A stretch of 64,000 bases of DNA from positions 1-64,000 of the forward strand of contig CAMWYM010000004.1 of NCBI GenBank assembly GCA_947178475.1, read 5' to 3'. Below, piece by piece: positions 1 to 9,552 of this stretch. Origin of the DNA: an uncultured Clostridium sp. (lineage in GTDB: Bacteria > Bacillota > Clostridia > Lachnospirales > Lachnospiraceae). Position 1 is the stretch's first letter, and every line of letters starts with the position of its first letter. The notes under the pieces were generated by a model. That model was given only the letters and a program-made list of their open reading frames with translations. It was not told the origin of the DNA and searched no databases. Made by a program: the position numbers and the translations under genes.

Positions 1-1560
1 ATCCAGACCAACACCTCGTCCGGATACATCGGAAATCTTCGCTGCGGTAGAAAAGGCCGGACGGAATAACAAATCAATTGCCTCTTTCTCAGACATCATA
101 TCCGCCTGCTCTTCTGTAATATGTCCCTTTTTGATAGCTGATGCCTTTACCTTTTCTACATCAATTCCGGCACCGTCATCAATAACCTCAATCGTTACAT
201 TATTACCATCCTGATATGCATTCAATTGAATAGTTCCAACCTGAGGCTTTCCGATTTTTAAACGATCAATAGTCGACTCCAGTCCATGATCAGCAGAATT
301 TCTCAACATATGCATTAAAGGGTCACCAATCTCATCAATAACCGTTCGGTCAAGCTCTGTATCCTCACCGGTCATAATCAGCTCCATCTCCTTGCCAAGC
401 TTCTTAGACAAGTCACGAATCATACGCGGGAAGCGGTTAACAACACTCTCAATTGGTACCATTCGTACTTTCATTACCGATTCATGCAGATTAGTGGTAA
501 TCCTCTCCAGATATTCAATCTGATCATTAAAGCCCTGTATAGAGGTCTTACTATCCTCCTGATTGCTGACAGACACCAGACCATTTTTGGCAATAATCAA
601 CTCACTTACTAAATTCATTAACACATCCAGCTTCTCAATATCAACACGAACAGAACGGTTTGCCACCGGTTTGCTGTTCGTCTTAGCAGGAGCAGTCTTT
701 TTCTTAGTCTCTTCCTTTTTCTCCGGTGCTTTTTCTTCTTTCTTCTGAACAGAAGTCACCACTTCAACATCTCCAGGGATATCATAATTTTCAATAATTA
801 CTTCTTTGATTTCTGAAACACTGGCAATAACCTTCTTCACTTCCTCCAAGGATTTTTCAGAAATAATCAGCATAGAAAAATCAAATTCAAATTTCTCATC
901 TTCAATATCCTGAACAACCGGGACAGATTTAATCACCTCTCCGATTTCTTCCAGACCCTTAAACACCAAAAATGCTCTTGCAGCCTTCAATATACAATTC
1001 TCATCAATATATACGGTAGCACCATATACATTCTTTTTCTGTGACTTGGCCTCCATAATTGCAGTTTTTTCAAAATCAGCGATACTGATATGCAAAAACT
1101 TACGTTTCTCTTCATCACTCAAAGAAGCCTCCTCTGGCTGCTTTTCCTGTTCCTTTGGCCCGGCCTGTGACTCCCCTTCCGACGCAAGGCATGCATTCAA
1201 CAAACCGATAATCTCTTCATTGTCATTATCGCCTTCATCTGAAGTTTCCACAATACAGCCCAGATATTCTTCAATGGCATCCAAGCATTTAAACACCACA
1301 TCCACCAAATCCGGTGTTACACTCATTTTGCCATTTCTCACCTCTGAAAATACATTTTCCATATCATGGGTTAAACGCTGCATACGTTTAAATCCCATCG
1401 TACCCGCCATGCCCTTAAGGGAATGAGCCGCACGGAAAATCTCATTGACAGTATCAATATTATCCGGTTCCGCCTCCAACACCAACACCTGGTCATTCAA
1501 GGTCTGTAAATGCTCTTTTGTTTCATCAATAAAAATCTCAAGATATTGACTTAAGTCCAT
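1..1560 (-). CDS. cheA: Chemotaxis histidine kinase CheA (C-terminal part outside window)
   Basis: CheA passes chemoreceptor signals to CheY and CheB by autophosphorylation and phosphotransfer. Translating the minus strand from ATG at 1560 gives 520 open codons to the window edge. An N-terminal Hpt (P1) domain carries the phospho-accepting His46 in AAHSLKG. A CheY-binding-like P2 domain follows (about residues 145-250), then a charged K/E linker, the P3 dimerisation helices (VDIEKLDVLMNLVSEL) and the start of the P4 kinase domain with the N box (HMLRNSADHG). The visible part ends inside the G2-like motif GRGVGLD; the rest of P4 and the CheW-like P5 domain lie left of the window. It starts one base after the cheB stop, so it is probably co-transcribed; its ribosome site (GGGGG) is atypical. 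Confidence 0.97.
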   Translation of the reverse strand, partial: MDLSQYLEIFIDETKEHLQTLNDQVLVLEAEPDNIDTVNEIFRAAHSLKGMAGTMGFKRMQRLTHDMENVFSEVRNGKMSVTPDLVDVVFKCLDAIEEYLGCIVETSDEGDNDNEEIIGLLNACLASEGESQAGPKEQEKQPEEASLSDEEKRKFLHISIADFEKTAIMEAKSQKKNVYGATVYIDENCILKAARAFLVFKGLEEIGEVIKSVPVVQDIEDEKFEFDFSMLIISEKSLEEVKKVIASVSEIKEVIIENYDIPGDVEVVTSVQKKEEKAPEKKEETKKKTAPAKTNSKPVANRSVRVDIEKLDVLMNLVSELIIAKNGLVSVSNQEDSKTSIQGFNDQIEYLERITTNLHESVMKVRMVPIESVVNRFPRMIRDLSKKLGKEMELIMTGEDTELDRTVIDEIGDPLMHMLRNSADHGLESTIDRLKIGKPQVGTIQLNAYQDGNNVTIEVIDDGAGIDVEKVKASAIKKGHITEEQADMMSEKEAIDLLFRPAFSTAAKISDVSGRGVGLD

Positions 1561-1561
1561 G

Positions 1562-2158
1562 TTAAGACACCCCCACTTTTTTGTTAATTTCTTTTCCAAT
1601 TTCATCCAACGGTAAAACAATATCTGCCATGCCATTTTCCACGATCGCTTTAGGCATGCCATACACTACACAGGTTTCTTTGTTCTGCGCAATGGTATAT
1701 ATGGATTGTCGTTCCTTCAACGCTTTAATCCCCTTATAACCATCCGCTCCCATGCCGGTAAGTACAACACATATAACGGATTCAATGGATAAAGCCGCCA
1801 AACTCTCAATCGTTATATTGGCACACGGTTTTAATCCATTAACCGGTTCCCGGTCTACCTCAGACAAAAATAAATGTCTGTGTGTATCTCTTTTTAATTG
1901 TAAATGTGTTCCTCCTTTAGCAAGATACACATGTCCCTTTTCAAGAACCTGACCGTCCACAGCCTCACTGACACAAATTCCACTGACATCATTCAGACGC
2001 TCTGCCAGAGAAGCCGTAAAGCCTTTTGGCATATGCTGTACAACCACAACCGATGCGTCCAGAGTTGGTTTCAGAGTCGGAATCAAGTTATGAAGGGCCT
2101 TCGGTCCGCCTGTAGAGCTGGCAATCATCACAAGCTTATTCGTTATGTTCGCAGCCAT
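1562..2158 (-). CDS. cheB: CheB-type protein-glutamate methylesterase, catalytic domain only
   Basis: CheB removes methyl groups from chemoreceptor glutamates during adaptation. The 198-residue product matches the catalytic domain: Ser15 in SSTGG, His42 in QHMP and Asp139 in GMGADG form the expected triad. The usual N-terminal receiver domain of about 110-120 residues is absent, and only 80 bases separate this gene from the PilZ gene upstream. A GGAG ribosome site lies 7-8 bases before ATG 2158, so the short form looks like a real start and not a decayed gene. Without a receiver it cannot be activated by CheA in the classical way. It could be constitutive or controlled by a partner. The catalytic assignment is secure; its regulation is unknown. 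Confidence 0.92.
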   Translation of the reverse strand: MAANITNKLVMIASSTGGPKALHNLIPTLKPTLDASVVVVQHMPKGFTASLAERLNDVSGICVSEAVDGQVLEKGHVYLAKGGTHLQLKRDTHRHLFLSEVDREPVNGLKPCANITIESLAALSIESVICVVLTGMGADGYKGIKALKERQSIYTIAQNKETCVVYGMPKAIVENGMADIVLPLDEIGKEINKKVGVS

Positions 2159-2189
2159 ATTTTTTCACTCCGTCATTTTCTATTCTTAT

Positions 2190-2221
2190 ATTATACCAAA
2201 AATCAACTGCACATAAGTGCA
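2190..2221 (-). promoter_or_regulatory. Possible internal promoter and small palindrome ahead of cheB-cheA
   Basis: The 80-base gap before cheB holds, on the minus strand, an extended -10 (TGG-TATAAT, with TATAAT at 2190-2195). No good -35 is visible. Just upstream is the palindrome TGCAC-ATAA-GTGCA at 2208-2221. The combination could give the chemotaxis genes separate expression, but it rests on motif inspection only. Confidence 0.35.
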
Positions 2222-2238
2222 TAATAACCTTTCGCTGT

Positions 2239-2973
2239 CTAAATTTTCCCCAGCTGTTGGGACCGATTCTTTCTCTGTTGCTCAAAAATATAGCGAATGA
2301 TCTTTTCCCTCTTATGATGCTCCATCCTCCAGAACTGGATATGATGGTCATAAATCGTCGGTTTGTTCTGATTGCGTTCTACCCGCATTATCTTCGCATA
2401 GGAATACACCACTGTTCCTTTATTTCCCAGAACAATATTAAACCGCACCTCAACCATGGCTCCATTATTCTCCGCAACATCAGCAACAAAATAAATCCCA
2501 CCACCACTCAGATCCAGCATAATTGCATTTTTCCATTCCAACAGTGCATCATCCGGCTTGTAAGTATCTCCTGCTTCTATTATTCCCAATTCCGGCTCAT
2601 CAACTATACGATAATCTATACGCGTCCGGCAAGGAAAACGGAAATATTCTCTCCGCTGCACTTTTTTAAGGATATCCTGAGGTTCAAGCTCTACCATGAA
2701 CAGATTATCCTTTTTGTAACGTCCTATCACCTTCACCTTGCAGCGCAAAAGTCCTGTCTGCTTTGTATAAAAGGTTGCAGTAAACATCTGGTCAACCCCC
2801 AGAGGAATCATTCTCCCCTCCTGTATGGGCATCGCTGCAAGAATGTTATCATATTCTCCTTCATCCAGCACCTGACTTACATATACAGTCGATTCACTGT
2901 CGGGGTTTACTGCCAGACGAGTATCAATTTTTACCAATTCAAGCTTATCGCCAATTGCAATTCTGTTATCCAT
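2239..2973 (-). CDS. PilZ-domain c-di-GMP effector, YcgR-like flagellar brake
   Basis: YcgR/DgrA-type proteins bind c-di-GMP and slow or stop the flagellar motor. The 244-residue product has an N-terminal YcgR-N-like beta domain (about 1-100) and a C-terminal PilZ domain with both ligand signatures, an RxxxR element (RREYFRF) and the DxSxxG element (LDLSGGGIYF). I chose ATG 2973 over a GTG two codons upstream because it sits 5 bases after GTAGG. It lies next to flhG in the fla/che operon, which supports a motility role. No GGDEF or EAL enzyme is encoded in the window, so the c-di-GMP source is elsewhere. Confidence 0.9.
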   Translation of the reverse strand: MDNRIAIGDKLELVKIDTRLAVNPDSESTVYVSQVLDEGEYDNILAAMPIQEGRMIPLGVDQMFTATFYTKQTGLLRCKVKVIGRYKKDNLFMVELEPQDILKKVQRREYFRFPCRTRIDYRIVDEPELGIIEAGDTYKPDDALLEWKNAIMLDLSGGGIYFVADVAENNGAMVEVRFNIVLGNKGTVVYSYAKIMRVERNQNKPTIYDHHIQFWRMEHHKREKIIRYIFEQQRKNRSQQLGKI

Positions 2974-2979
2974 ACACAC

Positions 2980-3861
2980 CTACCTATTACTCTTTTTTGA
3001 TTTAATAAAATTAAGTAGTACCTTAGCAATCCCCGTTTTACTTTCCTCCTCAGCAGAAATATCCAACAGCCGGTTACAGATACTGCTTAACCGGTTCGTT
3101 GTTTCGCTGTTTGGTGCACTCAGGGAAACTGGTTTTTGCTCAATGACAGAAGCTGTCATCTTTTTATCCTGTGGAATATAACCTAAATACTCCAATTCAA
3201 TATTCAGGAACTTAGAGACAACTATACGAATTTTATCATAAATCTCCTGTCCTTCCCGTTCTGAATTTACCCGATTGGTAACCACCTTGATCGCCTTCTG
3301 CTTCCTGTCAAAATTCTTCTTACGATTCACTGCCTTTAGCAAGGAATATGCATCAGTAATGGAAGTCGGCTCCGGTGTCACCACCAGCACTACCTCTGGT
3401 GAACTCAACACAAATTCAATAACCGAATCTGCAATCCCTGCACCGGTATCCACAATCACCACATCATACATCCCGTCTAATTTTACCAGCTTGGCAATCA
3501 GATTCTGAATTTTCTCCTTGTCAAGATTCACTAATTCCTGTACACCAGAACCACCCGAGATAAATCCAATCCCCATCGGTCCCTCTGTGATAATCTCCTC
3601 GATTGATTTATTTTTATAAATCAAATCAGTCAAATCATACCTTGGACGGATTCCCAGCATAACCTCAACATTTGCCAAACCAAAGTCTGCGTCAAGAATG
3701 ACAACCTTTTTTCCCTGTAGCCTGAACTGCAGTGCCAGATTCACCGAAATACTGGTTTTTCCCACACCGCCCTTTCCACTGGTAACGGCAATTACTCTGG
3801 CAGAAGGCATCTCACTTTTTAGCAGCTCCACCTTCTCACGTAACTTATCCGCCTGATCCAT
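2980..3861 (-). CDS. flhG: FlhG (YlxH), MinD-like ATPase for flagellar number control
   Basis: FlhG is a MinD/ParA-family ATPase that works with the GTPase FlhF to set flagellum number and position and helps C-ring assembly. The deviant Walker A (SGKGGVGKTS) is near residues 28-37, followed by the Walker A' aspartate (VILDADFGLANVEV) and the switch aspartate (VIVDTGAGI). An N-terminal DQADKL segment resembles the FlhF-activating motif of FlhG proteins. ATG 3861 is preferred: AGGAGG lies 11 bases upstream, whereas the GTG at 3873 overlaps that site. It overlaps the end of flhF by 17 bases, indicating translational coupling. Confidence 0.95.
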   Translation of the reverse strand: MDQADKLREKVELLKSEMPSARVIAVTSGKGGVGKTSISVNLALQFRLQGKKVVILDADFGLANVEVMLGIRPRYDLTDLIYKNKSIEEIITEGPMGIGFISGGSGVQELVNLDKEKIQNLIAKLVKLDGMYDVVIVDTGAGIADSVIEFVLSSPEVVLVVTPEPTSITDAYSLLKAVNRKKNFDRKQKAIKVVTNRVNSEREGQEIYDKIRIVVSKFLNIELEYLGYIPQDKKMTASVIEQKPVSLSAPNSETTNRLSSICNRLLDISAEEESKTGIAKVLLNFIKSKKSNR

Positions 3862-5155
3862 AACCGTCACCACCTCCTAACACTTGCTTGGCAATGATTT
3901 GAGGATTCATCACATCAATATCCTCCGGTACATTCTGTCCATATGAAATATAAGACAACGCTCTGCCAGTATCTAATTTAATGTTTAATATATTACCGAT
4001 TGCATCTGTTTCATCTAATTTAGTGAAAATAAGACTATAATCCGTAATATCCTCATACAGTGCTGTAATCCTCTTTAAATCTTTATATTTCGTAGTAGCA
4101 CTGAGCACCAAATAAGTGAGAATACTATATTTTGAAAAAACATCAAACAAGTTTTTCAAATCATCTACCTGTTCCTTATTCTTATGGGAACGACCTGCCG
4201 TATCCACTAACAGATAATCGCAATCCTTATATTTAGGCAAAATATTCTCCAAATCCTTGCTCTCGTATACAACCTCCACCGGGATTGACAAAATATTTGC
4301 ATAGGTCTTAATCTGCTCCACTGCCGCAATACGATATGTATCAGCCGTTACAATAGCAATCTTTTTCTTCTCCTCCAATATGAGCTTGGAAGAAAGCTTG
4401 GCAATCGTCGTGGTCTTACCCACACCTGTCGGTCCCACAAAAAAAATCACCTTTGGTCTCTTATCTCCGTCATCAAAGGAAATAGGCTTTGTCTGACCCA
4501 GCTTCAAGACGATTTTCTGATAAACCAATGACAGCATCTCATCCAATGTCCGGATACTTCCGGAGCTTGTAATCTCATCCATAATTTGCTTGGCATAATT
4601 ATAGGTCACCTCATTATTGGTCATCTGTTCCATAATCAAATCAATAGATTTATCCTTGAGACTTGCACCTTCTTCCTTAGCAGAAGTACTATCCTCTGCC
4701 TCCGAATCAGAAGCACTCTTATCCGCCTCCTTGTCAATTGCCTCCTCTACCGCCTTGGTCGAAGACGTCTCCTCTGATTTTTTGCCCTCTTTCTTCTGAC
4801 TCTCTATCTGCTGTTCCAGCAGCATTGCCAGATTATTTAATTTTTCCTCCAGCTCCTTGGCTTCCTTAGCTTCCTTAGTTTCCTCTGTTTTCGTTCTTTC
4901 TGGATGAAGCTTTTCATCAATCTGCGCATTAAACTGTGTAGATGACTTGCTCTCGGGCTTTTCCTGACTGCTCTCTTTTTTGCTGACCTCGTCAATCGCC
5001 GCAGTAACCTCTACCTTTGTCCTCCGGAATATTTTAAATAATCCCTTAGGCTTTATGGTTTTTATATTCATCACTATAGCATCCTTGCCAAGGTCATCCT
5101 TAGCCAGCATAATCGCTTCTGTCTCTGTATTTGCTTGAAATTTTTTAATTATCAT
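3845..5155 (-). CDS. flhF: FlhF, SRP-type GTPase for flagellar placement
   Basis: FlhF is an SRP-family GTPase that marks the site of flagellar assembly. The 436 residues comprise an N-terminal basic domain (about 1-55), a long low-complexity Lys/Glu/Ser linker (about 55-165), and the N and G domains. G1 is GPTGVGKTTTIAKL, G3 is DTAGRS and G4 is TKLDE. The linker is poorly conserved in this family, so its composition is not surprising. Its start codon lies within the flhA 3' end (11-base overlap) with a GGGGTGGTGA ribosome site. Confidence 0.96.
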   Translation of the reverse strand: MIIKKFQANTETEAIMLAKDDLGKDAIVMNIKTIKPKGLFKIFRRTKVEVTAAIDEVSKKESSQEKPESKSSTQFNAQIDEKLHPERTKTEETKEAKEAKELEEKLNNLAMLLEQQIESQKKEGKKSEETSSTKAVEEAIDKEADKSASDSEAEDSTSAKEEGASLKDKSIDLIMEQMTNNEVTYNYAKQIMDEITSSGSIRTLDEMLSLVYQKIVLKLGQTKPISFDDGDKRPKVIFFVGPTGVGKTTTIAKLSSKLILEEKKKIAIVTADTYRIAAVEQIKTYANILSIPVEVVYESKDLENILPKYKDCDYLLVDTAGRSHKNKEQVDDLKNLFDVFSKYSILTYLVLSATTKYKDLKRITALYEDITDYSLIFTKLDETDAIGNILNIKLDTGRALSYISYGQNVPEDIDVMNPQIIAKQVLGGGDGYGSGG

Positions 5156-7211
5156 TTATCGTCACCACCCCAATTGATTGTAACTCTACATCCGATTCAA
5201 TCTCATTATATGATATTACGATTAAATCTTTAAAATAATCTTTTGTCAACTTCTTAAAATACATTCTCACAATCGGAGACGTAATTATAATCGGTGCCTT
5301 TCCCTGATTTTCCAGTTTTTTCAATTCCGCCTCTACAGAGCTTAATATCTGCTTAGTAACAACCGGGTCTAATGTAATATATGCACCCTGCTCTGTCTGT
5401 TTGATAGAATTCATAATATCCTGTTCAATTTTCGGGTCTAAGGTCACCACTGTGGTCATCTCACTGTCTGTAAAATACGTATTGGATATCGCACGTTTCA
5501 GACGCTGCCGCACATATTCTGTCAATACATCCGTATCCCGTGTAGTGGCTGCATAATCTGCCAGTGTCTCAAAAATGGTAACTAAATCCCTGATAGAAAC
5601 ACCCTCCGACAGAAGATTCTGCAATACCTTCTGAATCTCACCAACACCAAGCAGCTTTGGTACCAGCTCGTCCACCAGTGTTGTATTTGTCTCTTTCACA
5701 TTGTTGATTAAGTTTTGTACATCCTGTCTTGTCAGCAGCTCGTCCAAATGACTCTTGATAATCTCGGTCAAATGGGTCGCAATAATGGACGGCGGGTCAA
5801 CAACTGTGTATCCCATAGACTCCGCTCTCTCCCTCTGTGCTTCAGTAATCCAGATTGCAGGCAGATGGAAAGATGGTTCAAAGGTTGGAATACCAGTAAT
5901 CTCCTCCTCGACATATCCCGGATTCATGGCCATATAATGGTCAAACAAAATCTCACCTTCACTAATCTGAATACCCTTTATCTTAATGATATACTGATTC
6001 GGATTCAACTGAATGTTATCCCGCAGACGAATAATCGGGACAACCGCTCCCAGCTCCAACGCTATTTGCCGCCTTATCATTACGACTCGGTCTAACAGGT
6101 CACCGCCTTGATTTACATCCGCCAAAGGAATAATACCATAACCAAACTCCAATTCAATAGGATCAACCTGCAACAGAGCATTGACATTCTCGTGCCGGCG
6201 AATTTCGTCTGCCTGTACTTCCTCCTCCTGCACCTCTTCCTCAATAGCAGCAACCTCTTCCGTATGGGCAATCAACCTTCCGACAACAATAATACCAAGC
6301 CCCATAGCCAGATAAATCAAAATTCTTCCCTCGCTGCGAAGAGGGGTAAAAATACCAAGGAAGCTAAGTGTTGCACCAACCATATAAAGCACCTTTGGCA
6401 CATGAAACAGCTGACCAATCATGATATCCCCAATATTGCTGGATTTAGAGGCCTTGGTTATCAAAATACCAGTTGCCAGTGAAATCAGCATAGAAGGAAT
6501 CTGTGATACCAGACCGTCACCGATGGTCAGGATAATGTAGTAGGAAATAGCCTCAGAAATTTCCATGCCCTGCAAGACAACACCTAATATAATACCACCC
6601 ACTACATTAATTAAGGTAATGATCAAACCTGCAGTTGCATCTCCCTTTACATATTTGGTAGCACCATCCATAGAACCAAAGAATGCGGATTCCTGCTGAA
6701 TCTTTTCACGACGTTCAATGGCCTCTTTATCTGTAATGGCACCCGTGTTTAAGTCGGCATCAATTGCCATCTGCTTACCGGGCATAGCATCCAATGTAAA
6801 ACGCGCCGTTACCTCAGATACACGCTCGGAACCTTTATTGATAACAACCATCTGCACAATAACCAGCACAATAAAAATAATTGTACCGACAACCAGATTA
6901 CCTCCACCAACAAAGTTACCAAAGGTTTTGACAACAACACCCGGGTCACCTGTTAACAGAATCAATCTGGTGGATGACACATTCAGAGAAATTCTAAAAA
7001 ACGTAGTAAACAGCAAAATTGTCGGAAAACTCGACATTGACAGCGTTTCCTCGGCAAACAGGCAGTTAAAAAGAATAATCAATGCCACCATGATGTTGAA
7101 GGAAATCAATACATCCAACAGTAAAGAAGGAATGGGAATTATGAAAAAGATAACAGCAGCCAGCAAGTATAAGCCTACAAATACATCGCCACGAAAGCTA
7201 ACCTGTTTCAT
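5145..7211 (-). CDS. flhA: FlhA, flagellar export gate protein
   Basis: FlhA is the nonameric membrane component of the flagellar type III export gate. The 688-residue product has the expected N-terminal block of about eight membrane helices, including the FHIPEP-region cytoplasmic loop (TARFTLDAMPGKQMAIDADL), a linker near residue 330, and a C-terminal cytosolic domain that docks chaperone-substrate complexes. The length is normal. AGGAGG stands 13 bases before ATG 7211. It follows flhB after an 83-base gap and overlaps flhF. Confidence 0.98.
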   Translation of the reverse strand: MKQVSFRGDVFVGLYLLAAVIFFIIPIPSLLLDVLISFNIMVALIILFNCLFAEETLSMSSFPTILLFTTFFRISLNVSSTRLILLTGDPGVVVKTFGNFVGGGNLVVGTIIFIVLVIVQMVVINKGSERVSEVTARFTLDAMPGKQMAIDADLNTGAITDKEAIERREKIQQESAFFGSMDGATKYVKGDATAGLIITLINVVGGIILGVVLQGMEISEAISYYIILTIGDGLVSQIPSMLISLATGILITKASKSSNIGDIMIGQLFHVPKVLYMVGATLSFLGIFTPLRSEGRILIYLAMGLGIIVVGRLIAHTEEVAAIEEEVQEEEVQADEIRRHENVNALLQVDPIELEFGYGIIPLADVNQGGDLLDRVVMIRRQIALELGAVVPIIRLRDNIQLNPNQYIIKIKGIQISEGEILFDHYMAMNPGYVEEEITGIPTFEPSFHLPAIWITEAQRERAESMGYTVVDPPSIIATHLTEIIKSHLDELLTRQDVQNLINNVKETNTTLVDELVPKLLGVGEIQKVLQNLLSEGVSIRDLVTIFETLADYAATTRDTDVLTEYVRQRLKRAISNTYFTDSEMTTVVTLDPKIEQDIMNSIKQTEQGAYITLDPVVTKQILSSVEAELKKLENQGKAPIIITSPIVRMYFKKLTKDYFKDLIVISYNEIESDVELQSIGVVTINDN

Positions 7212-7294
7212 ATGTTTTCCACACCTCCTTTTCTTTCCGTAATACTAACATAAATATATACATAAATAAAATGGTAATTTCAGATAAAATCCCT

Positions 7295-8425
7295 TCAGCT
7301 TACCTTGTTGTGAAGCTGATATACATAAGCCAGTACCTCTGCCACAGCCTGATACAGCTCTGGCGGAATCTCTGCATCCAATTCAACATTATAATAAAGC
7401 ATTCTGGCCAGTGGTTTATTCTCCACAATATCCACATTATGCTCCTTAGCAATCTCCTTAATACGACCTGCCAGAAAATCCGCACCCTTCGCTACCACCA
7501 CAGGTGCCTGAGACTTCCCGGATTGATAAGACAGCGCCACTGCAAAATGTGTCGGATTGGTGATAACCACGTCCGCCTCCGGAATTGCCGACATCATACG
7601 GCGCATTGACGCCTGCTGCATTCTCTGCCGCTGTTGTCCTTTTACCTTCGGATCACCCTCCTGATTCTTAAACTCATCCTTAACCTCTTGCTTGGTCATC
7701 TTATTATCTTCTTTAAATTTCCACCTCTGATACATAAAATCTGCTGCTGCAATAAACACAAACAGAAAGCATATCTTCAGCAAAAGCTCCAAAACAATAT
7801 CATACATCAGCAAAAGGCACTGATTCACAGACATGTCATATAACAGGTAAATCTCGTCCACATGCTCCTTAAACACACCATATGCTATATAGGTGATAAA
7901 GACAATTTTAACAATGGATTTTAAGAGTTCTATCACAGTATTCAGTGAAAATATCCTTTTAAATCCGCTAATTGGATTCAATTTGTTGAATTTAGGCTGC
8001 AATGGCTTGGTTGTTATCTGAAACTTGAACTGCAAAGAATTTCCATAGAAGGAAACAATCAGTCCCACCAGCAAAAAAGGAGCAATAATCAAGGCAACAC
8101 TCAATATTCCCCTTAATAGCAGATATGAAACACCTGCCACATCAACGCCATCCTGCGTATATCTGGGAATTAAAGTATAAAATGTAGAAAATCCCTTAAT
8201 CAGCTGACGTCCAATAAACCCCACCGCAAACCTCAGACAAAAATACAGTGCAAATAATGTTGCCGCTGTCACAATCTCCCGGCTCTTTGCAACACTACCC
8301 TCTTTTCTTACATCCTTTAACTTCTTGGAGGTAGCATCCTCTGTTTTTTCTCCTCCCGGACCCTCCTTTGCAAACATCTGAAGATCCAATGGTATTAGAA
8401 TCGTATATTGATATTCCTGTTTCAC
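7295..8425 (-). CDS. flhB: FlhB, export-gate switch protein
   Basis: FlhB switches export specificity from rod/hook to filament substrates after self-cleavage. It has an N-terminal [12 protein letters not shown] segment, four membrane helices, and a C-terminal domain with the autocleavage motif NPTH about 83 residues from the end. I place the start at GTG 8425, 8 bases after GAGG; the GTG at 8434 overlaps that ribosome site. It follows fliR by 31 bases. The intact NPTH implies a functional switch partner for the FliK encoded in the same cluster. Confidence 0.96.
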   Translation of the reverse strand: MKQEYQYTILIPLDLQMFAKEGPGGEKTEDATSKKLKDVRKEGSVAKSREIVTAATLFALYFCLRFAVGFIGRQLIKGFSTFYTLIPRYTQDGVDVAGVSYLLLRGILSVALIIAPFLLVGLIVSFYGNSLQFKFQITTKPLQPKFNKLNPISGFKRIFSLNTVIELLKSIVKIVFITYIAYGVFKEHVDEIYLLYDMSVNQCLLLMYDIVLELLLKICFLFVFIAAADFMYQRWKFKEDNKMTKQEVKDEFKNQEGDPKVKGQQRQRMQQASMRRMMSAIPEADVVITNPTHFAVALSYQSGKSQAPVVVAKGADFLAGRIKEIAKEHNVDIVENKPLARMLYYNVELDAEIPPELYQAVAEVLAYVYQLHNKVS

Positions 8426-8456
8426 AAATTCCACCTCAATCGTTTGTCATGTCCGC

Positions 8457-9236
8457 CTAATAAAATGCCTGCAGCACATTCATGACAATTTTCTGCATCT
8501 GTTCATAGACATATCCTGTTATATTCGACAAAAACGGTATTGTCACCACCAAAATGCCAAAGCCGACAAATATCTTTAACTGTATACCAATAACAAACAT
8601 ACTCATCTGTGGAGCAGTCTTCGCCAAAACACCCAGAATCACATTCAGCAAAACTATGGCAATCATAATAGGCAGACCAATTCTCAGTGCAATCAAAAAA
8701 TAATCCACCATATACTGAAGCATTGTATCATATATCCTTCCACTGTCCAGCTTTACATTTCCAATGGGAATCAGGACAAAGGAATCCGACAATGCCGATA
8801 ATATATAATAATGCAAATTTGACACAAGCATAATTACCCTGACCAGCATGGAATAAAACTCTGCAGTGATGGTTGTATCGGTATTAAAGCTCTGGTCAAA
8901 TGCGGAAACCATGGAAAATCCCATCTCCCGGTCAATAAACTGACCGGCCATACCAATAATGGTAAGGGTGATATTGGAGACAAAGCCAATACTTAACCCC
9001 ACAACCAGCTCCTTCAACAGCAAAATCGTATATTCCAAAAAGGAGTTGTAATTTAACGGAACATAGGGATTTGCCGCAAATATTGCAAACGCTGCTGCAA
9101 TGCTTAGCAATATACGCACTCTTCTCGTCACTGTAACATTACCAAAAATGGGGGCAAAGGCCATTGCTCCCATCACCCTGACAACAATCGCCAGAAAATA
9201 TTCCAGATGATAAATGGAAAATGATTGCTCAAGCAT
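8457..9236 (-). CDS. fliR: FliR, export-gate membrane protein
   Basis: FliR forms the core of the export channel with FliP and FliQ. The 259-residue product is very hydrophobic with about six membrane segments and the family-typical MGAMAFAPIFG and PIMIAIVLLNVILGVLAKTAPQM regions (normal length). It follows fliQ by 7 bases and precedes flhB, the conserved fliPQR-flhBA order. Confidence 0.96.
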   Translation of the reverse strand: MLEQSFSIYHLEYFLAIVVRVMGAMAFAPIFGNVTVTRRVRILLSIAAAFAIFAANPYVPLNYNSFLEYTILLLKELVVGLSIGFVSNITLTIIGMAGQFIDREMGFSMVSAFDQSFNTDTTITAEFYSMLVRVIMLVSNLHYYILSALSDSFVLIPIGNVKLDSGRIYDTMLQYMVDYFLIALRIGLPIMIAIVLLNVILGVLAKTAPQMSMFVIGIQLKIFVGFGILVVTIPFLSNITGYVYEQMQKIVMNVLQAFY

Positions 9237-9243
9237 ATAACAG

Positions 9244-9513
9244 CTACCTCACATAAGTAGAAAAATTCTCAAACAACCGTTCCATAAAGGTTACAATATT
9301 ATTCATTATCCAGCCACCACATAAAATCAAGGTAATAAAAATACTCAGTATCTTCGGGACAAAAGTCAAGGTCTGCTCCTGAATAGAAGTAACCGTCTGA
9401 AAAATACTGATCAGCAGACCTACTACCAAAGATATAAGCAGCAGAGGTGCAGCAGATTTAATGATCAGCCATAAAGCTTCTCTTGCAATATCCATTACCA
9501 ATTCTGTTGTCAT
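9244..9513 (-). CDS. fliQ: FliQ, export-gate membrane protein
   Basis: A small 89-residue protein with two membrane hairpin helices, matching FliQ (AREALWLIIKSAAPLLLISLVVGLLI; IQEQTLTFVPKI). FliQ subunits surround the FliP-FliR core of the export gate. The length is normal, and the gene sits between fliP and fliR. Confidence 0.96.
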   Translation of the reverse strand: MTTELVMDIAREALWLIIKSAAPLLLISLVVGLLISIFQTVTSIQEQTLTFVPKILSIFITLILCGGWIMNNIVTFMERLFENFSTYVR

Positions 9514-9552
9514 ACACTCACATCCAATCTCAACAATTGTACCGATTCATCG

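Noticed and set aside
2257-3000. 247-codon plus-strand open frame opposite the PilZ gene
   Set aside because: It is antisense to a well-supported gene, has biased composition and no ribosome site, and resembles no family.
6718-7242. Plus-strand 174-codon frame opposite flhA
   Set aside because: A shadow of the flhA reading frame, with no start-site support.
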